DNA of 64,000 bases from Trochalopteron elliotii (taxonomy: Eukaryota; Chordata; Aves; Passeriformes; Leiothrichidae), in contig JANPWX010000075.1 in the NCBI GenBank assembly GCA_024734555.1, positions 377,722 to 441,721 on the forward strand, written 5' to 3'. A model generated the notes under the pieces. The model saw only the letters and a program-made list of their open reading frames with translations. It searched no databases and was not told the origin of the DNA. The position numbers and the translations under genes are program-made. Below, piece after piece: positions 56,681-64,000 of the stretch (its first letter is position 1; every line of letters begins with the position of its first letter).

Positions 56681-59075
56681 CAGCACCAGGTACAAAGAAA
56701 AAAGGACAGGGCACACTAGTCAGCACAAAGGAACCTTTTTTTCAATCTTTTCTGACCCCCTGTGAGGCAGGGAACTGCCTCACCTGTTTTACACCATGTA
56801 GGAACAGGGAAACCTCTCCCAGTGATGCCCCAAGTCCTCTCTTTCCTTGAAGAGTCCTGTGGCAAGGTGACTCCTCCATGAGGTCAAGGAAGACACCCCA
56901 AAACACACAGAAGCTGCAAAGCTCCTCCATTAGTGATGCCAATAAAAGCAATATCACTAGAGATGCCATCAACAAACCCTGTGACACAGACCAAGTGACA
57001 GAGGCCACTAGGTACCTCAGCCATGTCCCCCAGCAGGGAGCAGTTGGTGTAGAGCTGTGCTGGCAGGATGCCTGGGGGGCCATGGACCCCCCACTGCTGG
57101 AAGGAGCTGCTCAGCAGAGTCTGTGGGAGTTTGCTGGCAGCTGGAACAGCCCAGCCTGGCTTTACCCACTCCCCATCCCATAACACAGCAGTGAGGAAAG
57201 CTGGCAGCCCCCAGTTCTGCTTCCAGAGCTCACTTTCCACAGCCTGTTTCTCCCAATTCCATGTGGATTTTGCAATGTGGCTTCTAAGATCAAAAAGGTT
57301 GGCTGGGCTTTGCCCCAGCCCCCCTCTCTGCTTTGAACTTCTAATTATTTTGCTAATTCTGAGCCTGGTGCTAAGATGCTCTGAGCACACCTAAAACCTT
57401 CCCCACAAAATCAAGCTGCAAAACGTCTCCCAGGATCTAATCCTCAGTGAGAAATACTCTAACCTTTCCCAATAACCACTAGCAGAGCTTGTCTAGTCAT
57501 TTGCAATTAAGCTCCTGAGCTAATGAAGCTGCTTTGAAAAAAAAAAACATAGAGGAAGGAAAAGAAAAAAAACCCAACAACCTCAGGTCAGTCTAATTAA
57601 GAAATGTTGTACCTTGCAGTCCCAGTGTATCTTGTGGCACACAGCTGTGCATGCTTTCAGCTTTGACAGCAGAAGAGGTGTGATTATTTATTTATTACAT
57701 GAATGCAGGGAAGCTTCAGGAGTAGGAGACGCCTGTGCTGTGAGGGAGCTGAAGTAGAGAGAAAAGAAATGACATTCAGCTGGAACCTGTAATTATAACA
57801 GGGGATGTTGACCATAGAAAAATGCAATTGTGTAATGAATACTTATGCATTAGCTTTTCTTTGAGATTAAAAGTACACAATCGAATCAAGGCCAAAGTGG
57901 AGCTTGCCCTCAAGGAAAGGCAGTTTGGAAGACAAATGTAATTATGCCACTCTCATTTGCAATGCTGCAGAAAGTGGCTGAGGAAACTTCACTAAAAAAA
58001 AAAAGTCTTAGGGAAAAAAAAAAACATTTGGAAAGATTTGTGCTCCTGATTTGAGTGTCTCTCTTCCCTCAACAAGAGAAGGGATCTTTTCTGCTGGCTG
58101 CACATACACAGGATCCCTCCAGCCAGCATCTGCTCCCAGGGCACGTTACTGATCCTGGATCTGCAAACAACCATCTTCCCTCTGCTTTCCCTGTGACTGA
58201 GTAACATTTGCACAGCAAGAACCAGATCTGATCTGCAAGAGCAAAATTTTAATTAAGTGCCTCGCCAGAAAAAAAAGAAAAAAAAAAAAACAAATCTAAT
58301 TTTAGGAACTGGTCCAACATGCTGCTATTTAATCCTCACCTTCTCCTATCCCTCTGCACTGCATTAGCCCAGAGCCCTCCAGGACTCTGCCCGCACTGCA
58401 TGACAGGATCCCAAAATTCCCAAGCATCCCTCAAGCCAGTGGTACGTGTCACTGGTGCCTGAAACAGTGATTCTCTGAGCTTGGCTGCTCTCTGCTCAGC
58501 AAGAAGGAATGACAAGGTGTTAAGCAGCAGAAGTTGCAGTTAAGCCTATCTTTCTTTTTTAGCCAATTAGATAATTTTTACTATCTGCAGAAGATGCCAG
58601 GGTTAGAGGGGAGCTGCCAGCACTGCTCGGGCACAGTTTCATCTTGGTGGGTTTTTAAAATTCTGCTTGTCAGCTGGTGAGAGGAGACACAGCCAAAGTG
58701 ACCTCACACTGCTGAGAAACCCAGTGAATTGTCTCCATGGCTGAAGGGAGCCTTTGTACAGAGTCCTCCCACCCAAACAGCACCAAAAGACCCTCCAAAC
58801 CCCCAAAACACACATCCAAAATCAAACGATCCCAGTGAAACCCTCCAATCTTTTCTGGATTGTGCCACAGGTTATTCATGGCCATAGGGAACAGAGGGGC
58901 ACTGCTGGGCTCACAGCTGCAGCTTTCCATGGGGAAAACCCAGTTTTTTTCCTGGGGAATCCCCAGGTCCTCACCCCAAGGCTGAGTTTGCCAAGCCCCC
59001 ACTGCCTGGCTGAGCAAGGGCTTCAGCACAGCTCGTGCAGTGCCTGGTTCCAGTGATCCTACCCTCAAAAATGTG
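56681..59075. other. Single-copy non-coding DNA with candidate conserved block
   Basis: A-rich runs lie near 57,538, 57,994-58,024 and 58,269-58,290. The block 57,780-57,960 (CTGTAATTATAACAG, GAATACTTATGCATTAGC, ATGTAATTATGCC) stacks homeodomain/octamer-like cores. A 168-codon minus-strand frame (56,884-57,390) has no domain. No gene is recognised. Confidence 0.4.
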
Positions 59076-59081
59076 CCCTGA

Positions 59082-59387
59082 TGATGCTGTTTAACACCAC
59101 AACGACACAGACTTCGAGATTCAGAAGGCTGAAAATGACTCCTTGATTTTTGGGATGTGCCTCCCTTATATACTATTTTACACAGATCAGTTTGGTTGGT
59201 GAAACAAAGGCAAAACGTGTTCCCTCACATTGGTCAGACCAGAGGGACATCAAGAAGAAGTCCCTCCTAGGGAAAGGAATCAATAACAAAGTTACAGTTA
59301 CAAAAACATGTCTCTTGTTTACAGAAAATTCCCTGGGAAAAGAATTTCAGAAAACCAAAACACCTCAGGCGTGGAACCAGAACTACA
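59082..59387 (-). mobile_element. Solo LTR, family A, copy 4
   Basis: On the minus strand it runs from TGTAGTTCTGG to ACAGCATCA, 306 bp. Flanks are CCCTGA (59076-59081) and CCCTGG (59388-59393), a 6-bp target-site duplication with one change. The GAAGTCCCTCCTAGG and GTTTACAGAAAATTCCC blocks are the complements of the plus-strand copies. Confidence 0.94.
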
Positions 59388-59393
59388 CCCTGG

Positions 59394-60683
59394 GCCAACC
59401 CAGCCCTGGGACAACACAGCCCTGGAAAAACAACAGCCCTGGAACAACAGCCCCGAGAGCAGACAGTGCCCTGGACTGACACCATCGAGATGCACTCCAG
59501 CAGTGAGGAAAAACCTCTTCTGACAATCACAGTCTTATCTCTGAGCCATCCTACAGCCCGAGAGCTTAGCAAAAACCCCTAAATCAGTGGGGGTGCACAA
59601 AGGGGCTCCAGGGGGAGGGAGGGGAGAAGTGACAGGGAGAAGACAGACTCCTCAAACCAGCACACGGGGATTGAGGGATGGAAGGGAGAGTAGCATTTAG
59701 ACAGAAGAGATGCAGCCAAGTGTGGGAAAAAGGAGGGAAGAGAGGGGGAAATAAAAGATCTCAAGAGCATCCACTTAAGCTTTGAATTGCCTGGCTTTGT
59801 CTCTGCTTCACACAATGGAAACTACAGTAGCAACAGACAGATGCTGAGAGCTGGTTTGCTTCTCATCTGCAATTCCAAACACCCTGTCAGGAACAAATAT
59901 TTGAAAAGACATCTATCCAACCATTAATGTATCTAGTGGGGCAATTTTTTTTCTTTTTTTTTTTTTTTAAGAAAAATAATTCTGCATTCATCACAAAGAT
60001 GATCACGCAGAGAGATGCCAACAGAAGCACTGGAGGTATAAGCAAAGTTTCAGGTCTTTCTTTAGGACTGAAGACAGCTCACTATTGAGCTGAGAAGGTG
60101 CAGCTGGTTAAGTATTTGCAGTACAGGGAAAGGGAAAAAAAAATAATCAGACAGCTGTATTTTTAACTGATCATGTGCTTGCTTCTGTTTCATAAGATTT
60201 ATTCCCTCATTAATCACTGCCCTCCCTTCATTCATGTTAAATATAAAAATGATTAGGAAAGATCCTCATCATGGTTAAAAAAATAATTAGCTGCTACATC
60301 ATGTTGCACACATTCAGACAGAAAGGAGTGATTAAATTAGGAATATTAAAACCCCATTAATCTGTGTTCAACTTAAGCTCTGCTTGTTCATCTCACTGTG
60401 GCACTTATTATTTCTGACACTGAAAGATATTTGAATTACTAGCTGAAACAAGGTCACTATCAGAAAGATGTCAGGTCAGCAATTAGTCAAAGGTGGGAGA
60501 AGCTACCAGAACTGAGCTGTGCTTGACATGCCACAGGCGTGTGGAGTCTCCCCTTTCCCAAGTCCCCTGGATGAGCAGGTCAGCACCAGGACCCCAACAG
60601 CTCACAGGTGTGGATCACCCCTCCCAAATCCTCCCTGCAGCCCCCAAGGCTGCCCCAAATCACTGTGTCCCAGACTTTGGGAG
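59394..60683. other. Single-copy non-coding DNA between two parallel LTRs
   Basis: This 1.3-kb spacer between family A copies 4 and 5 holds no recognisable viral coding sequence. Each LTR has its own target-site duplication, so the spacer is host DNA. A T run lies near 59,948-59,969. The AT-rich block 60,160-60,480 (TTAATCACTGCC, AATAATTAGCTGC, TTGAATTACTAGC) may be conserved. Confidence 0.45.
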
Positions 60684-60689
60684 GAGTTG

Positions 60690-60993
60690 TGACAGCTGTT
60701 TTACACCACAACGACACAGACTCCGACTTCAGAAGGCTGAAAGTGACTCCTCTATTTTTGGGAAGTGTCTCCCTTTTATAATATTCTATACAGACCAATT
60801 TGATTGGTGAAACAAAGGCAAAACCTCTTCAATCACATTGGTCAGACCAGAGAGACATCAACAAGAAGTCCCTCCTAGGAAAAAGAAGGTAAACATAGGT
60901 ACAGGTACAAAAACACTTCTCTTGTTTACAGAAAATTCCCTGGGAAAAGAATTTTAGAAAACCAAAACATCTCAGGCACGAAACAGGGCTACA
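60690..60993 (-). mobile_element. Solo LTR, family A, copy 5
   Basis: On the minus strand it runs from TGTAGCCCTGT to ACAGCTGTCA, 304 bp, within a perfect 6-bp target-site duplication GAGTTG (60684-60689 and 60994-60999). Family landmarks are present; the sequence after the CCTAGGAGGGACTTCTT block differs slightly from copy 4. Confidence 0.95.
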
Positions 60994-60999
60994 GAGTTG

Positions 61000-61812
61000 G
61001 GCAAAGGTTCCACAGCCTGGAACTCCCACCCAGAGCTGTGCAGCTGCCCCGGGCTGGCCAGGGCTGCCCACGGGGAGCCAACCTCACCACAGGGCTTAAG
61101 GACAGTGCCAGAGGTAATGCCAGCAGAGCAGAGCTTGGCTCTGACCCAGAGCCCTGATTTCAGCACCACAAACAGCTTTATTCCCACATGTGGTCAGCAG
61201 CATCTCTTGGTCACCCAGCACACACCCCAAGGTGTTTTCTCCCTCTCGGGAAGCGAAAACCTCGCTTGTGCTTCAGCCCACAAAGCAAAGCAGCAAGTCC
61301 AGCATAAGAAAGATCATGACAGGTGCAACAGAAAAGCCCAGAAAAAATCCTTTTCTCTGGGGGAACGTGTGCAAGCACAGGAGCATTTGATGGCAATGAG
61401 ACAAGATAGCCAGGGATCCCTGTGTTTCATGGACTTGGGCTTGAAGAGTGGTCTGGAGGGAAGGTACAGCACAGATCTGGCATTCATCACATTGTGATCA
61501 CCATTTGCCTGTTGCTGTTCAGTTGGGAGCATTGCATGAGCAAAATCCCCCACGGGCAGCTGGCACTGGCCCCAGGCTGAGGGGCTCCAGTGCTCCAGTT
61601 TCCCATTCCAAGAGCAAAGAACCATGGACAGGGCAGCCCACATCTACCACACTGCTATGACAGCAAAATAATTGCCAGTTTTACCTTCAACTTCAAGAAA
61701 TTTTATTTTTTTTCTTTAATAGAACTGCCAGCTAAACTTTGTGGAGTGCCCCAGAATTGTTGTGTAGGAACCTTTAGGCTACAACAGGAGGTCTTTGTTG
61801 TTGCTGCAGGCC
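61000..61812. other. Single-copy non-coding DNA
   Basis: No gene or repeat is recognised. A 166-codon plus-strand frame (60,997-61,497) begins at the LTR edge and has no domain. Confidence 0.4.
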
Positions 61813-62513
61813 TGTCACGATCCGCCACTGCAAGCGGGGTTGGTGATGGTTCATTTTAAGGATCTCAGAGTGCAAAAGACACAGCAGGGGACAACTCAGT
61901 TTGCTCAATCACAAATGCACCTTTATTTAGTGCCAACAAATGCCATAGTGGGGAGAGAAATTAAGGATAGTAAGAAAGACAGAGAAAGAGGGGAAGGGGA
62001 TTATAGCTACCAACGTGGAGGGACGAGTCCTCGAGGCTTAGAGATGCCTATAGACGCGGAGTCCTCCAGTGGGGTGATCACGAAAGTGTGCAGGGTCTCC
62101 AGAGCTTTTATAGGCTGTCAAGGCAGGAACCAAAGCGAGGGGCACGGAGCCAGAGCAAGAACCACCTGTGTTGAGGTTGGGTGCTCAGGAACAAGCTGCA
62201 AACTGTACCTCTGGTACGGACAGACCGGTTCGGACAAGCAGCCTTGGCTCAGTCCACTGTGACCAGTTCCATTGTTCTTGCACCCCGTTCTTATGGAGAT
62301 GCATACCAGTCCTTCTGAGACTTGGCAAACGTTCCACCTCAACCAGGCCAGGGGCTCCTTTCAGAGTCTGGGGTCTCAGTCCTCAATCATTGGAGACAGT
62401 TGTGAGGCATATCACATCCTTGGACAGACTCTGACAAGGCCCTGTTCACCATTTCCAGCCTGCTGGGCAGAACCCTTTGAGATTTGTCCCTGAGAGCCAG
62501 GCATTACCTGACA
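61813..62513 (-). mobile_element. Solo LTR, family C (701 bp)
   Basis: On the minus strand it begins TGTCAGGTAATGCC and ends GGATCGTGACA, giving matched TGTCA...TGACA termini. CTATAAAA (complement of 62106-62113) is followed about 180 bp later by AATAAA (complement of 61922-61927), an LTR-like promoter and poly(A) order. It has several CpGs and looks younger than its surroundings. I could not find a clear target-site duplication at these edges, so one boundary may be slightly off or the flank has mutated. Confidence 0.72.
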
Positions 62514-64000
62514 CCACACAGATTAGGGAGGATGCAAGCATAGGAGGACAAAAAGAAAGCTGACAAGTCAGTCACATCTTACAGATGAGTTCCTGAGCTG
62601 TTTTTTCCAGCCACAGGTGAACTCAGTGCTTGGTGGTTGATACCTTTGATACGTTTGCAATGCTTCTTGCCCTCATTAAGGGGAAAAAAAAAAAAAAAAA
62701 AAAAAAGCAGCACACAAGACATTTCCATCCCCAGATCTCCCAAAGCCTTTCCTAAGCACAGTGTTCCAGTATACAAACTATTTACTCTGTACTTCATTCA
62801 GCACTGACAAAACCACCTCTGAGCCTCTTTAGAAAGGAAACAGATAATAAATCAGCTAACAAGCCCGTGCTCTAATTGACAACACAGGAAGGAGGGAAAG
62901 ATGCAGCGTCTCCTCATAACCGCAGGAAGAACTTCAGGAAAGCAGGATATAATTAATCGAGCTGGGATTTCACCAAGATCCCCTGGTCTTATGAAAGATG
63001 CCATAAGGCATTTAATGACCACAGGTGAGGAGAATCTTCGGGTTTACATCTCATTTGGAGCTGAGCACACAGAATATAAAGCGAGGCAACGCCACCCCCA
63101 AGCCCCGCACGAATTATGCTCTCCACTTTTCCATTTGCCTTTGGACGTCCCACAGAGCTCCCTCCACCAGCTGTGGGAGCTCTTTTTGAATGAGGTGAAC
63201 AGGACTGCTCGTTGTGACCACTCCAGTGACTGCTCAGGGGAAAAATTAGCTGAATATGGATCTCTCTGCCATCTCGCTGCTACTTCATTTCAGAAAAATG
63301 CAGCGGGGATGGAGGGGGGGAAAAAAAAGTCAAAGCAGCAAAAAAAGCCTTTGCTAAAATATTTATTTGCTATCAATGGTTCAGGATGTGTTTTGTTTAG
63401 GCAACAGCCAGGACACAGCAGCAAGACACCCTGACTTGACCCACGGAGGGTGGGATTTTCAGCCAGACCAAACAGCAGCTGATTGTTAACCCTGAGGGCA
63501 AGCACAGGTTTGCCATTGACTTCTCTAAGGAAAGAACTGAGCCAGCAAAACACTTCCAAACCCCTCCTACAAATAATAGCACTGATAATAACCACGGGGC
63601 AACCAAGTGTTCAACAGGCAAGATCTGCTCCTTTTTACTTGGTTTGAAATGACTTTAGAGCTCTCCTACATGAAAAAAACAATCGTACATGACTATTACA
63701 CACCCACAGCAATCCTTAATCGCCAGCATCAGGGAGCTTTGTTTAAGGAGTGAGGAAAACCATGAGGAAAGCCTGGGAACTCCCACAAAGTCAGTGCCTG
63801 GTGGGCTGGGTGGCCAGCAGAAGTGTCTTGGTGACTGAATTTACTGTCCCTACCCTTTGACCAATGAAATCTTGTTGACAGAGCCACAGCTATGCTTAAA
63901 AGCTGGAATTATATTAGTATTTTGTCCTCAATGCTGTTTGGAGGTGAGGAAATGGGACAGAGTGACTCTGCAGGGGTCTTCATTCATGTGGGACCTCTGT
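62514..64000. other. Single-copy non-coding DNA
   Basis: It contains a 23-nt A run (62684-62706). A 177-codon plus-strand open frame (62,901-63,434) lies in AT-balanced DNA with retained CpGs, but it has no recognisable domain, no splice structure and a lysine-rich A-run near its end. I treat the region as non-coding, possibly conserved. Confidence 0.4.
62684..62706. repeat. Poly(A) run, 23 nt
   Basis: A pure A run about 170 bp beyond the family C LTR. No retroposed gene body is recognised next to it. Confidence 0.9.

Noticed and set aside
59082..60993. A short provirus with two LTRs in the same orientation and 1.3 kb between them
   Set aside because: Each LTR has its own target-site duplication (CCCTGA/CCCTGG and GAGTTG/GAGTTG) and the spacer has no gag, pol or env similarity, so these are two independent solo LTRs.
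1..64000. tRNA, rRNA, U-snRNA genes, CRISPR arrays or bacterial-type operons
   Set aside because: No B-box-like GGTTCGANNCC in tRNA context, no conserved snRNA starts and no regularly spaced short direct repeats with unique spacers; the sequence is vertebrate nuclear DNA.

Overview
The window looks like non-coding nuclear DNA from a bird. The main evidence is a recurring retroposon 3' end that terminates in a match to (ATTCTATGA)n after a conserved block near GGTCCCTTCCAACCC. This is the hallmark of CR1 LINEs, the dominant LINE of bird genomes (also present in other reptiles). Eleven short, 5'-truncated CR1 pieces occur, in both orientations. The rest is single-copy DNA, several long-unit tandem repeats, many A/T tracts, and solo LTRs of endogenous retroviruses. 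A songbird is plausible because of the LTR load, but this cannot be proved from the sequence alone.

I found no convincing protein-coding gene, tRNA, rRNA or other structural RNA. The longest open frames (about 160 to 217 codons) run through CR1 antisense DNA, an LTR or a minisatellite, or have no recognisable domain. The window is most simply a gene desert or the inside of a large intron. Stretches rich in TAATTA-type motifs, and one CpG-rich block with a G-quadruplex motif and an octamer site (11.8-12.5 kb), are plausible regulatory DNA. One possible short intron (24,314-24,528) could belong to an unrecognised transcript.

Layout. 0-8 kb: two members of one LTR family in opposite orientation (1.6 and 7.7 kb), a possible third LTR of another kind (4.5 kb) and a 79-bp minisatellite (5.3-6.05 kb). 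8-23 kb: mostly single-copy DNA with a GAT/GAA microsatellite, an 18-bp minisatellite, a 64-bp tandem duplication, a perfect 12-bp x 6 array and five CR1 pieces. 23.4-24.05 kb: a well-bounded solo LTR with a 5-bp target-site duplication. 25-37 kb: a polypyrimidine tract, four CR1 pieces and an 18-unit minisatellite full of CACCTG motifs (31.8-32.2 kb). 40-62.5 kb: an LTR-rich zone with five solo LTRs of a single approximately 305-bp family, each with its own 6-bp target-site duplication. One of them is split by a younger 601-bp LTR of a different family. The zone also holds a 20-bp minisatellite (52.1-52.7 kb) and a 701-bp LTR of a fourth family.

No genes work together here. The strongest new content is the reconstruction of LTR families, their exact edges, their target-site duplications and the nested insertion, all read directly from the sequence. 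Family names, ages and evolutionary conservation need database comparison.
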